64,000 nucleotides of DNA, from NCBI RefSeq assembly GCF_011492945.1, contig NZ_CP045119.1:3224001-3288000 (forward strand). Reading direction: 5' to 3'. Source of the DNA: Rubrobacter tropicus. Its GTDB lineage: Bacteria; Actinomycetota; Rubrobacteria; Rubrobacterales; Rubrobacteraceae. The notes under the pieces are model-generated. The model had not been told where the DNA came from. It saw only the letters and a list, made by a program, of their open reading frames with translations, and searched no databases. Numbering within the stretch: position 1 is the stretch's first letter; each line of letters starts with the position of its first letter. Positions 43,672-52,305 of this stretch are shown one piece after another. Both the position numbers and the translations under genes were made by a program.

Positions 43672-45009
43672 ATGTTCGAGAAGGTGCTGGTCGCCAACCG
43701 GGGGGAGATCGCGCTTCGCGTAGTCCGCGCGTGCCAGGAGCTCGGCGTCCCCGCTGTCGCCGTTTACTCCGACGCCGACGAGTCGGCCCTCCACGTCCGC
43801 CACGCCGACGAGTCGGTCAACATAGGCCCCCCTGCGGCGGGCAAGAGCTACCTGAACGCGGGGGGGATCATCGAGGCCGCGAAAGAGGCCGGCGCCGACG
43901 CGGTTCATCCCGGCTACGGCTTTCTCGCCGAGAACGCCGCCTTCGCGAAGGCGGTAACGGACGCCGGCTTGAAGTTTATAGGCCCTTCGGCGGAGGCCAT
44001 CGAGAAGCTCGGGGACAAGTCCGCCGCCAGAAGGCTGGCGCGGGAGGCCGACGTGCCGGTCGTGCCTGGCTCGGAGAACGTCTCTTCGGCGGATGAGGCG
44101 GTCGATACGGCGGAGGAGATAGGGTACCCCGTCATGATCAAGGCGGCTGCGGGCGGCGGGGGACGCGGCATCCGGGTGGCGGAGAACGAGGAGGAGCTGC
44201 GCGAATCGGTGCAGGCGGCCAAACGCGAGGCCCAGTCCGCCTTCGGGGACGGGACGCTCTACCTGGAGAAGTTCCTCGCCGGCCCGCGCCACGTCGAGGT
44301 GCAGGTAATGGCCGACGAGCGGGGCAACGCCATCCACCTCTACGAACGCGAGTGCTCGATGCAGCGCCGCCGCCAGAAGGTGCTCGAAGAGTCGCCCTCG
44401 CCCGGCATAAGCCGGGAGGTCCGGGAGAAGATGTGCGAGGCGGCCGTCCGGTTGGCCCGGGAGGCGGACTACGCCAACGCCGGGACCGTCGAGTTCCTTG
44501 TCGAGGGGGACGATTTCTACTTCATCGAGATGAACACTCGCATACAGGTGGAGCACCCGGTAACGGAGATGCTCACGGGTGTGGACCTCGTGAAAGAGCA
44601 GATCCTGGCGGCGTCTGGCGAACCCCTGAGCCTGAAACAGGAGGACGTCCCCTTCGTCGGCCACTCGATAGAGTTCCGCATCAACGCCGAGGACCCCGAG
44701 AACGACTTCATGCCCTCCCCCGGCGAGGTAACGTTCCTCGACGTGCCGGGCGGCCCCGGCGTCAGGGTAGACTCGGCGATGTACCAGGGCTACAAGATAC
44801 CGCCGTTCTACGACTCGATGGTGGGCAAGCTCATAGTCTGGGCGTTGACGCGGGACGAGGCCATAAGCCGCGCCCGCCGCGCCCTGCGCGAGTACCGGCT
44901 CGAAGGCATCAAGACAACCATTTCACTCCACCTGCGGCTGCTGGAAGATAAGGCTTTCCGCTCGGGCGACTACCACACGGGGTATCTGGAAGAGTTGTTG
45001 GACGAGTAA
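43672..45009 (+). CDS. accC: Biotin carboxylase
   Basis: A 445-residue ATP-grasp enzyme that carboxylates biotin on a carrier domain. Landmarks are FEKVLVANRGEIALRVVRAC, HPGYGFLAEN, the glycine loop KAAAGGGGRGIR, HVEVQVMADERGN, the ERECSMQRRRQK loop and IEMNTRIQVEHPVTEM. It lacks any fused carrier or transferase domain, and the separate biotinyl protein at 39794 is the likely partner. The ATG at 43672 has GGAGG nine bases ahead; a GTG three codons upstream touches that site and is rejected. Confidence 0.93.
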   Translation: MFEKVLVANRGEIALRVVRACQELGVPAVAVYSDADESALHVRHADESVNIGPPAAGKSYLNAGGIIEAAKEAGADAVHPGYGFLAENAAFAKAVTDAGLKFIGPSAEAIEKLGDKSAARRLAREADVPVVPGSENVSSADEAVDTAEEIGYPVMIKAAAGGGGRGIRVAENEEELRESVQAAKREAQSAFGDGTLYLEKFLAGPRHVEVQVMADERGNAIHLYERECSMQRRRQKVLEESPSPGISREVREKMCEAAVRLAREADYANAGTVEFLVEGDDFYFIEMNTRIQVEHPVTEMLTGVDLVKEQILAASGEPLSLKQEDVPFVGHSIEFRINAEDPENDFMPSPGEVTFLDVPGGPGVRVDSAMYQGYKIPPFYDSMVGKLIVWALTRDEAISRARRALREYRLEGIKTTISLHLRLLEDKAFRSGDYHTGYLEELLDE

Positions 45010-45085
45010 AGTATAGCCTTCAGGGTCTCGTCCGATGGTCCGAGTATACTTTCGTGAGGTTGATCGAACCATCGGAGGGCTTTCC

Positions 45086-45655
45086 GTGCAGACAGAGACG
45101 CGCGAGGCCACCAGACGACGCTTCACCGTCCACGAGTACCACCGGATGGCCGAGGCCGGGATACTCCACGAGGACGACCGGGTCGAGCTCATCGATGGGG
45201 AGATCGTCGAGATGAGCCGGATCGACAGTCGGCACGCCCTCTGCGTGAGCCTGCTAAACCGCCTGCTGGTACGGGGCGTTGGGGACCGGGCGATCGTCAG
45301 CCCGCAGAATCCCGTGCGGCTCGACGAACGCCACGAGCCGCAGCCTGATCTCACGGTGATTCGGGATCGCGCCTACGGGCGTTCGCTACCGACGCCGGGG
45401 GACACTCTGCTCCTGATCGAAGTCTCGGATACCATCCTCTCCTACGACCGGAACGTCAAACTACCGATCTACGCCCGGGCCGGCATTCCGGAAGTCTGGA
45501 TCGTGGACGTCAACGGCCAGAAGGTAGAGCGTCATACCGGTCCCTCCGGCGCCTCATACAGACACACCGAGCTGGCGCGGAAAGGAGAGACGCTCGCATC
45601 CACTACCCTCCCCGATCTGACGCTTCGTGCAGACGACGTTCTCGGCCGAACGTAA
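45086..45655 (+). CDS. Uma2-family (DUF820) putative endonuclease
   Basis: A 189-residue PD-(D/E)xK-type nuclease fold: RRFTVHEYHRMAEAGILHEDDRVELIDGEIVEM at the start, then PQPDLTVIRD, LLLIEVSDTILSYDRNVK and EVWIVDVNGQKVE. The DGEIVEM and EVSD..K residues form the presumed active site. The family is abundant in cyanobacteria and Rubrobacter-like genomes, often linked to mobile DNA, but its role is unknown. GGAGGG six bases before the GTG sets the start. CCGATGGT (45032-45039) pairs with ACCATCGG (45068-45075) in the leader, next to that ribosome binding site. Confidence 0.85.
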   Translation: MQTETREATRRRFTVHEYHRMAEAGILHEDDRVELIDGEIVEMSRIDSRHALCVSLLNRLLVRGVGDRAIVSPQNPVRLDERHEPQPDLTVIRDRAYGRSLPTPGDTLLLIEVSDTILSYDRNVKLPIYARAGIPEVWIVDVNGQKVERHTGPSGASYRHTELARKGETLASTTLPDLTLRADDVLGRT

Positions 45656-45665
45656 GGAGAGGACC

Positions 45666-46175
45666 TTGCAAAGCAGCATCCGCCAGAACACCGGCCCTGC
45701 CCGATCTGCGCTCGTCCTGCTTGCTTTCGTCGTCGTCTGCTTCGCCGCGGCCGGCCTCGGCTCCCTCGCGACAGCCTCCCAGGTGGCGCCCGGCGGCTGG
45801 TACGACACCCTGGATAAACCGTTCTTTACCCCGCCGAGCTGGCTATTCGGGCCGGTCTGGACCGTCCTCTACCTCGCGATGGCAGTCTCGGGATGGCTCG
45901 CGTGGCGGGAGAGGGGCTTTTCCGGGGCGAGAGCGGCTATGGCGCTATTCTTCGCGCAACTCGCGCTAAATACTCTATGGTCCCTCGTCTTTTTCGGCCT
46001 GGAGGCGCCGGGCCTCGGGCTGGTCGAGATAGTGGTTCTGTGGACCGCGATCCTACTAACGATCTGGGCGTTCCGGCCGATCAGCCGCCCCGCGGCCCTG
46101 CTCCTCGTCCCCTACCTCGCCTGGGTAACCTTCGCCACGTTTTTGAACGCGGGGATCTGGTTCTTGAACCCGTAG
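45666..46175 (+). CDS. tspO: TspO/MBR-family tryptophan-rich sensory protein
   Basis: A 169-residue membrane protein with five hydrophobic helices. YDTLDKPFFTPPSWLFGPVW is the family N-terminal motif, then ALNTLWSLVFFGLEAPGLG and WVTFATFLNAGIWFLNP at the C-terminus. TspO binds porphyrins and other lipophilic ligands and is linked to oxidative or light stress. The TTG at 45666 follows AAGGAGAGGACC. It is 10 bases after the Uma2 gene. Confidence 0.93.
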   Translation: MQSSIRQNTGPARSALVLLAFVVVCFAAAGLGSLATASQVAPGGWYDTLDKPFFTPPSWLFGPVWTVLYLAMAVSGWLAWRERGFSGARAAMALFFAQLALNTLWSLVFFGLEAPGLGLVEIVVLWTAILLTIWAFRPISRPAALLLVPYLAWVTFATFLNAGIWFLNP

Positions 46176-46196
46176 GGGCGCCTCGCGAAGCGCCCC
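46175..46196. terminator. Terminator between tspO and gabT
   Basis: GGGGCGC-N8-GCGCCCC starting on the last base of the tspO stop codon. It faces the end of gabT and can serve both genes. Confidence 0.6.
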
Positions 46197-46210
46197 CACG
46201 GTTGCCGATC

Positions 46211-47551
46211 TTACGCCACAGAGTCTACAGCGCGGCCCAGGATCGCGAGTCCCTCTTCTAGCTCGTCGTCGGCTATGTTGAGGGGCATGAGGGTGCGGAT
46301 GCAGTTGCCGTACTGGCCCGCAGTGAGGAGGAGCAAGCCTTCCTGCAAAGCGGCCTGCACTATTTTGGCGTTGCGCTCCTTGTCCGGGGTCTTCGTCTGG
46401 GCGTCGGTGACGAACTCCATGGCGGCCATCGGGCCGAGGCCACGAACGTCGCCCACGAAATCGGGGTGCCTGGCCTGGATCTCACGCATGGCGGACATGA
46501 CTTTGTCCCCGAGGGCGTTCGCCTTGCCCAGGAGGTCTTCTTCCTCGAAGGTGTCGAGGACGGCCAGGGCGGCGGCGCACGCGATCGGGTTGCCGCCGTA
46601 GGTGGTGCCGAGACCGCCGGCGTGGACGGAGTCCATGATCTCGGCCTTCCCGGTAACGCCCGCTATGGGCAACCCGCCGCCCATGCTCTTGGCCGTGGTC
46701 ATGATGTCGGGCTCGACCCCAGAGTGCTCTACCGCGAACATCTTGCCCGTCCGCCCGAAGCCCGTCTGGACCTCGTCCACGATCATCACGATGCCGTGCT
46801 CGTCGCACAGCTCTCGCAATTGCCTGAGGTAGAAGTCCGGGAACGGTATGAACCCGCCCTCGCCGCTCACCGGCTCGACTATGATCGCCGCCACGCTGCT
46901 GGGATGCACGGTGCTCACGAAGGCCTTCTCTATGGCTCCGAAGCAGTCGCCCTGGCAACCCCCGGAACAGTCTTTTCCTGACGGACACCTGTACGCATAA
47001 GGCGAAGGGACCCGGTAAACCTCCGGGACGAAGGGGCCGAAGCCCTTCTTGTACGGGTCGGTCTTGCCGGTGAGGGTCATGGCGAGCATGGTACGGCCGT
47101 GGAAGGAGTTCTCGAAGGCGATGACCGCCTGGCGGCCGGTGTAGTAGCGTGCGATCTTGACGGCGTTCTCCACGGCCTCGGCCCCGGAGTTGACGAAGAA
47201 AGACCGCTTCTCGGAACTCCCCGGAACGAGCGCGTTCAGCCTCTCGGCGAGCTCTATGTACTCCTCGTACTCCGTGACGTAGAAGCAGGTGTGCGTCAAC
47301 TGCTCGGCCTTCTCCTTGACCGCGTCGACCACCCGCGAGCTCGCGTGCCCGATGTTCATGACGCCGATGCCGCCGCCGAAGTCTATGAACGTGTTGCCGT
47401 CGACGTCGGTCAGCAAAGCGCCCTTCGCCTCCTGGGCGAACATCGGGGTAGCTATGCCAACGCCCGAGGTCACGGCCTTGTGCCGCCGCTCCATCAACGC
47501 CCGGCTCTTCGGCCCCGGTATCTCCGTCTTGATCCTCGCGGAATCGAGCAT
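46211..47551 (-). CDS. gabT: 4-Aminobutyrate aminotransferase
   Basis: A class III PLP aminotransferase of 446 residues. FFVNSGAEAVENAVKIARYY, SFHGRTMLAMTLTGK, VDEVQTGFGRTGKMFA and the PLP lysine in TTAKSMGGGLPIAG are clear. PCGYRC-like cysteines in CPSGKDCSGGCQGDC form an insert seen in GABA/5-aminovalerate transaminases. It transfers the amino group of GABA to 2-oxoglutarate. The ATG at 47551 is preferred over a GTG nine bases upstream, which sits on the ribosome binding site. Last gene of the operon. Confidence 0.93.
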   Translation of the reverse strand: MLDSARIKTEIPGPKSRALMERRHKAVTSGVGIATPMFAQEAKGALLTDVDGNTFIDFGGGIGVMNIGHASSRVVDAVKEKAEQLTHTCFYVTEYEEYIELAERLNALVPGSSEKRSFFVNSGAEAVENAVKIARYYTGRQAVIAFENSFHGRTMLAMTLTGKTDPYKKGFGPFVPEVYRVPSPYAYRCPSGKDCSGGCQGDCFGAIEKAFVSTVHPSSVAAIIVEPVSGEGGFIPFPDFYLRQLRELCDEHGIVMIVDEVQTGFGRTGKMFAVEHSGVEPDIMTTAKSMGGGLPIAGVTGKAEIMDSVHAGGLGTTYGGNPIACAAALAVLDTFEEEDLLGKANALGDKVMSAMREIQARHPDFVGDVRGLGPMAAMEFVTDAQTKTPDKERNAKIVQAALQEGLLLLTAGQYGNCIRTLMPLNIADDELEEGLAILGRAVDSVA

Positions 47552-47613
47552 CCTCGCCACCTCTTCCTGTCGGCCTCTCTTTTTCCAGTATACCCGTAAG
47601 GGCGGATCCGGAC

Positions 47614-49074
47614 CTACGTCGCGGTGATGCCCCCGAGGGAGACGTACTTGGTGTCCAGGTACTCCTCGATACCCTGGTGTCCGCCCTCGCGTCCGACGCC
47701 GCTCTCCTTCAGCCCGCCGAACGGGGCCTGGGCCGTCGAAGGCATCCCGTCGTTAGCCCCGATGATCCCGTACTCCAGGTTCTCCGCGAGCCGGAAGACA
47801 CGGCCCACGTCGCGGGTGAAGTAGTAGGCGGCGAGGCCGTAGACCGTGTCGTTGGCCCGCCGAACTACCTCGTCTTCCGTATCGAAAGGCATGATCGCGG
47901 CGACGGGCCCGAACGTCTCCTCCTTTGCGACGAGCATCGAGTCGTCGGCGCCCGTCAGGACCGTCGGGGGGTAGAAGTTGCCGTTGGCCGAACCGTTCGT
48001 CCTCTCACCGCCGAGGGCGACCGTGGCGCCCTTCGCCACGGCGTCGGCGACGTGGCGCTCGACCTTGTCGATGGCCTTCGGCTCGATGAGCGGCCCCACC
48101 TCGACGCCATCTTCCATCCCGTCCCCGACCTTCATCGCTGCCATCTTCTCGGTGAGTTTCTTCGAGAACTCGTCAAGGATGCCGCGCTGGACGAAGACGC
48201 GGTTGGCGCAGACGCACGTCTGGCCCATGTTGCGCATCTTCGAGACCAGGGCGCCCTCGACGGCCGCGTCCACGTCGGCGTCGTCGAAGACTATGAACGG
48301 GGCGTGGCCGCCAAGTTCCAGGGAGAGGCGTTTCATCGTGTCTGTCGACTGCTTCATCAGGAGCTTGCCGACATCGGTCGAGCCGGTAAAAGAGAGCTTG
48401 CGGACGCGCCGGTCTTCCATGATCGGTGCGGTGATGGCGGCGGGGTCCATGCCGGCGACCACCGAGAGGACGCCCGCGGGGAGGCCGGCCTCCTCGAAGA
48501 TCTTCGCCATCTCGAGCGCCGAGAGCGGCGTGAGCTCGGAGGGCTTTATGACCATCGTGCAGCCGGCGGCCAAAGCGGGGCCGAGCTTGCGCGTGATCAT
48601 GGCGGCCGGGAAGTTCCACGGCGTGATCGCGGCCGTCACCCCCACCGGGCGCTTGATGACCATGATCCTCTTGTCCGGGAAGCTCGCCGGGACCGTGTCG
48701 CCGTAGACGCGTCGGGCCTCCTCGGCGAACCACTCGATAAACGAGGCGGCGTAGACGATCTCGCCGCGCGATTCGGCGATCGGTTTGCCCTGCTCCAGGG
48801 TCATCACGGTGGCGAGGTGCTCTTTCCTCTCGTGCATCAAGTCCGCGGCCCGGCGCATGATCCTGGCGCGTTTCTGGGCCGTGGTCGCCGCCCACTCCTT
48901 CTGGACGGCAGCGGCGTCTATGGCCCTCTGCATCTCCTCCCGGCCGGCATCCGGCAGCGTCGCCAGCGTCTCGCCGTTGGCGGGGTTGGTCACGCCGAAG
49001 GTGTTGCCCGAGGCGGCGCCGTCCACCCACTCGCCGCCGACAAAGAGTTGCTCGACCAGTCCAGGCAGGATCAC
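47614..49074 (-). CDS. gabD: Succinate-semialdehyde dehydrogenase
   Basis: A 486-residue aldehyde dehydrogenase. The nucleotide motif FTGSTDVGKLL, the catalytic glutamate in LELGGHAPFIVFDDAD and the cysteine in NMGQTCVCANR are present, and APFGGLKESGVGREGG near the C-terminus is typical of GabD. It oxidises succinate semialdehyde, made by GabT, to succinate. The GTG start has GGAGG upstream. It lies 39 bases after the 75-aa gene. Confidence 0.94.
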   Translation of the reverse strand: MILPGLVEQLFVGGEWVDGAASGNTFGVTNPANGETLATLPDAGREEMQRAIDAAAVQKEWAATTAQKRARIMRRAADLMHERKEHLATVMTLEQGKPIAESRGEIVYAASFIEWFAEEARRVYGDTVPASFPDKRIMVIKRPVGVTAAITPWNFPAAMITRKLGPALAAGCTMVIKPSELTPLSALEMAKIFEEAGLPAGVLSVVAGMDPAAITAPIMEDRRVRKLSFTGSTDVGKLLMKQSTDTMKRLSLELGGHAPFIVFDDADVDAAVEGALVSKMRNMGQTCVCANRVFVQRGILDEFSKKLTEKMAAMKVGDGMEDGVEVGPLIEPKAIDKVERHVADAVAKGATVALGGERTNGSANGNFYPPTVLTGADDSMLVAKEETFGPVAAIMPFDTEDEVVRRANDTVYGLAAYYFTRDVGRVFRLAENLEYGIIGANDGMPSTAQAPFGGLKESGVGREGGHQGIEEYLDTKYVSLGGITAT

Positions 49075-49113
49075 TTGGTTCCTCCATCGGTATTGGACGC
49101 TGACAACGACATT

Positions 49114-49341
49114 CTACGCCGGATACGGGGCCCGCTGAAGAACCGCGTCCTGCACGGTCTCCTCGACCTGGGCAAACGACGGCATGCGCGGCGTGTTCGA
49201 GATCACGGGGTCCTTCAAGCAGTCCCGGACGGTCCCGGCGAGCATCCCACCGTCCGCCGTTACGTCCGACGGCACGTTTCTTATCACCCGGACGATTGGG
49301 TTCTTTAACGCCTCGACGGCCGCCACGCCCGTGATCTTCAC
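49114..49341 (-). CDS. 75-residue protein of unknown function coupled to the Fae-like gene
   Basis: A short protein with the sequence pattern KITGVAAVEALKNPIVRV, then DVTADGGMLAGTVRDCLKD and PRMPSFAQVEETVQD. I do not recognise the family. Its GTG overlaps the stop codon of the Fae-like gene (GTGA), so it is translationally coupled and likely works with it. No signal peptide or membrane segment is visible; one cysteine is present. Codon use matches the neighbours. Confidence 0.6.
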   Translation of the reverse strand: MKITGVAAVEALKNPIVRVIRNVPSDVTADGGMLAGTVRDCLKDPVISNTPRMPSFAQVEETVQDAVLQRAPYPA

Positions 49342-49853
49342 CCGGGACCCCCGAAGAACGGGTTCGATGGGGAGCCCGCCAGCGCGAGAACGTCCTCGAC
49401 CGAGGGCGTTCCCCTGATGGCCGCCTGAATGGCCTCCTTTACAGAGCGCCGGTTGTTCTCGAAGACGGCCCCCTCGTCGTTCGCCTCCGGGTTGACGTAG
49501 ACGGCCGCGATGCAGAGGAGTTCGCGCGCCTCCTCTGCGGGCACGATGCCGTCCACGATGGCGTCGGCGACCCCGCCGGCGATCCCGGCCTGCGCCGCGC
49601 CGAACGTCAGGTTGACGTGGAGGTCTCCCCCCATCGTCGCCTTGTTGACGAACAGCGTGAACGGCAGCACGGGCACCCCCGGGCGAACCACCGCCACGAA
49701 CGGGGTGTGGCCCATCCGGGGCGTAGCCAGGGCCGTGGTCCAGGCCGTCTCGACCGCACCGCCCTTGCGGCCGATAACGACGTTGACGTGCGCGGCGTTG
49801 ACACCCTCCCCGACGAAAGACTCCCCGATCAAACTCCCGTCCGCGAACCGCAC
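49338..49853 (-). CDS. Formaldehyde-activating-enzyme (Fae) family protein
   Basis: A 171-residue protein with the Fae fold landmarks GESFVGEGVNAAHVNVVIGRKGG, where the histidine corresponds to the catalytic residue. Others are HTPFVAVV, LPFTLFVNKATM, NLTFGAAQAGIAGGVADAIVDGIVPAEEA and ENNRRSVKEAIQAA. True Fae joins formaldehyde to tetrahydromethanopterin in methylotrophs. Several near-active-site residues differ (AAHVN where Fae has VAHID), so substrate identity is open. It sits between a Na+ symporter and gabD in a GABA/guanidino operon, where a formaldehyde role is unexpected. The GTG at 49853 follows AGAGAGGA. Confidence 0.85.
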   Translation of the reverse strand: MRFADGSLIGESFVGEGVNAAHVNVVIGRKGGAVETAWTTALATPRMGHTPFVAVVRPGVPVLPFTLFVNKATMGGDLHVNLTFGAAQAGIAGGVADAIVDGIVPAEEARELLCIAAVYVNPEANDEGAVFENNRRSVKEAIQAAIRGTPSVEDVLALAGSPSNPFFGGPG

Positions 49854-49898
49854 GATGACCCATCCTCTCTCTGCCCACAAAACGTCCGGCCGTCTCTT

Positions 49899-51341
49899 TT
49901 ACGCGCGCCGGCTCCCGGCGCCCTCCCCGCCTATCCGGCGCTCCCAGGCCGACATGGTCTCCGAAGAAGCCCTCGGCGTGAGGAGGCTTACGACGACGAA
50001 AAAGAAGAGGCTGGTCAGTATCCCCACATATATGGGCGCGTTGGCTTCGAGCCCGAGAAGCATCATCAGCACCACGACCACGGCCCCGCTGATCGCCATT
50101 GAGGTCAGCGCCCCGGCCCCGGTAGCCCGCCGCCAGAACAACGCGCCGATGATGGGCACGAACAGGGCTCCGACGAGCAGGTTGTAGGCGACCGTCAGCG
50201 CGCCCACGACGTCGCTAACGAGCACCGAGATGACGAGAACCACGACCCCGACGAGCAACGTCGCCAGCCGGCTCGCGTTGTACTCCCCGGCCCCGGCGTG
50301 GTCCTCGCGCCGAAAGAGGCCGGCGTAGACGTCGTTGGCGAGGATGGTGGACGAAGCCAGAAGTCCCGCGCTGGCGGTGGACATCACGGCGGCCAGGGCC
50401 GCGGCGAGCACCAGGCCAAGGACGCCGGCCGGCAGGACCTCGCCGGCGACTCGGGCGAAGGCGTTGTCCGAGTTGGGGAGGTCCGGGATCAGGACGCGGG
50501 CGGCCGTCCCGATCAGGGCCCCCGCGAGGCCGTACAGCAGGCAATAGAGCCCGGCCACGACGCCGCCCCACCGGGCGACCGAGGGGCCACGGGCCGTGAA
50601 GACCCGCTGCCAGATGTCCTGCCCGATCATGAGCCCGAAAAAGAACAGCAAAAAGTACGTGAAGATCGTCTGCCCGCCGATGGAGAAAGGGTCGAAGTAA
50701 GAGCCGGGCAATTCACCGCCCATCCCGGAGAAGCCGCCGGCCCTGGTAATGCTAAGGGGCAGCAGGATCAGGAATATCCCCACCGTCATCACGCAAAACT
50801 GCAGGAAGTCCGTCAGGGTAATCGACCACATGCCACCCAGAGCCGAGTAGGCGACGACCACGCCGCCGGCGATCAGGATGGCGAGCGTCGGCGGCAGACC
50901 GAGGACGACGTCGAAGACCGAGCCGACGGCGATGGTGGACGTAACCGCGATCATGAGCGCGTAGGCCGCCACGATGATCGCGGATATAAGCCGCGACGAG
51001 GCGCCGTAGCGAATGCCGAGCATCTCCGAGACGGTGTAGACGCCGAGCCGGCTCAGGCGGGTCGAGAGCAGGATGCCCAAAGCTATGATCCCGAGCCCGA
51101 TCATGAAGACCAGCCACATCCCCGAAACGCCGAACTCGTACCCCAACGACACGCTCCCGATGGTGGACGCCCCCCCGAGCACCACCGCGCTCAGAGTCCC
51201 GATGTAGAGCGCCGGCCCGAGCCTCCTCCCTGCGACCAGATAATCTTCCGTGCTGCCCGCCCGCCTCAGCCCCCAGTACCCCGCCCCGAGCATGGCGGCG
51301 AAGTAGAGGCCGAGAACCAGGTAGTCGAGGGCGTCACCCAT
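49899..51341 (-). CDS. Sodium:solute symporter (SSS family)
   Basis: A 480-residue transporter with about 13 hydrophobic helices. It starts DYLVLGLYFAAMLGAGYWGLRRAGSTEDYLVAGRRLG, the SSS N-terminal signature, and has VVAYSALGGMWSITLTDFLQF and DIWQRVFTARGPSVARWGG. The last two are hallmarks of the proline/pantothenate/panthothenate-like group. The substrate is probably a compound used by this operon, such as a guanidino acid or polyamine. Its ATG overlaps the preceding stop (ATGGGTGA). Confidence 0.88.
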   Translation of the reverse strand: MGDALDYLVLGLYFAAMLGAGYWGLRRAGSTEDYLVAGRRLGPALYIGTLSAVVLGGASTIGSVSLGYEFGVSGMWLVFMIGLGIIALGILLSTRLSRLGVYTVSEMLGIRYGASSRLISAIIVAAYALMIAVTSTIAVGSVFDVVLGLPPTLAILIAGGVVVAYSALGGMWSITLTDFLQFCVMTVGIFLILLPLSITRAGGFSGMGGELPGSYFDPFSIGGQTIFTYFLLFFFGLMIGQDIWQRVFTARGPSVARWGGVVAGLYCLLYGLAGALIGTAARVLIPDLPNSDNAFARVAGEVLPAGVLGLVLAAALAAVMSTASAGLLASSTILANDVYAGLFRREDHAGAGEYNASRLATLLVGVVVLVISVLVSDVVGALTVAYNLLVGALFVPIIGALFWRRATGAGALTSMAISGAVVVVLMMLLGLEANAPIYVGILTSLFFFVVVSLLTPRASSETMSAWERRIGGEGAGSRRA

Positions 51342-52290
51342 CCCGGTTTTTCTTCTGGAGGGCGATCAACGCCAGAAAATCGTGGGCCACGTTGGCCGCC
51401 ACGAGCGCCGTTACCTGACCGGGGCCGTCGTAGGCCGGGCAGACCTCGACCACGTCGCAGCCGACGATGTTTATTCCGACCAGCCCCCGCACGAACTCCT
51501 GCGCCTCCCGGCTCGTGTAGCCCCCGATCTCCGGCGTCCCGGTGCCCGGGGCGTAGGCGGGGTCGACGAAGTCGATGTCGAAAGAGACGTAGGCCTTCGC
51601 GTCGCCGACGCGTTCCTTTATCCGCTCTATTACGGCCGGTATTCCGAGATCGCGCACCTCGTCCGTAGGTACCAGGTCGAAGCCCATCTCCTTCGCGTCG
51701 TCCCAGTCGCGCTCGTCGTAGATGGAACCGCGCATACCGACCTGGATCGAACGCGAGGGGTCGAGTATCCCTTCTTCGACCGCCCGCCTGAAAGGTGTTC
51801 CGTGAGTGTACTCCTGGCCGAAGTAGGCGTCCCAGGTATCCGGGTGAGAGTCGAATTGGACCAGGGCCAGAGGTCCGTGGACGGCCGCGGCGGCGCGGAG
51901 CTCGGGCAGCGCTATGGAGTGGTCGCCGCCGAGGACTATGGGGACGACGCCGGCGCGGTGGATGGGTTCGAGTCCTTCGGCGATCGTCTCGTAGCTCTCC
52001 CGGATAAAGCCCGGCACGACGGGCACGTCGCCGTAGTCGATCACGGAGAGGTAATCGAAGATGGTGACGCCGAGGCCGGAGTTGTGGCGTCGCAGGAGGT
52101 GGGAGACGCTCCTGATCGCCTCCGGTCCGAAGCGGGCGCCGACGCGGAAGGTGGCTCCGGTGTCGAAGGGGGCGCCGACTATGGCGGCGTCGGCGTTGTC
52201 GAGGTCGCGGTTGTTGGGCAGCCGCATGAAGGTGCGGACGTCCGAGAAGCGCGGGGTCGCGAACGAGTCGGCTGGTTCGTACCGGGTCAA
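51334..52290 (-). CDS. speB: Agmatinase/ureohydrolase family enzyme (possible guanidinobutyrase)
   Basis: A 318-residue binuclear-manganese ureohydrolase. The metal motifs are GGDHSIALPE, QFDSHPDTW and SFDIDFVDPAYAPGTGTPEIGG. GAPFDTGATFRVGARFGPEAIR is the usual agmatinase/guanidinobutyrase start. The enzyme removes urea from a guanidino compound. With gabT and gabD in the same operon, 4-guanidinobutyrate (which gives GABA) is at least as likely a substrate as agmatine. TTG start with AGGAGA upstream. Confidence 0.9.
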   Translation of the reverse strand: MTRYEPADSFATPRFSDVRTFMRLPNNRDLDNADAAIVGAPFDTGATFRVGARFGPEAIRSVSHLLRRHNSGLGVTIFDYLSVIDYGDVPVVPGFIRESYETIAEGLEPIHRAGVVPIVLGGDHSIALPELRAAAAVHGPLALVQFDSHPDTWDAYFGQEYTHGTPFRRAVEEGILDPSRSIQVGMRGSIYDERDWDDAKEMGFDLVPTDEVRDLGIPAVIERIKERVGDAKAYVSFDIDFVDPAYAPGTGTPEIGGYTSREAQEFVRGLVGINIVGCDVVEVCPAYDGPGQVTALVAANVAHDFLALIALQKKNRDG

Positions 52291-52305
52291 GCGGGGTTCT
52301 CCTGT

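Noticed and set aside
43624-44664. 346-codon minus-strand open frame opposite the biotin carboxylase
   Set aside because: All conserved ATP-grasp motifs are on the plus strand; this frame is a high-GC shadow.
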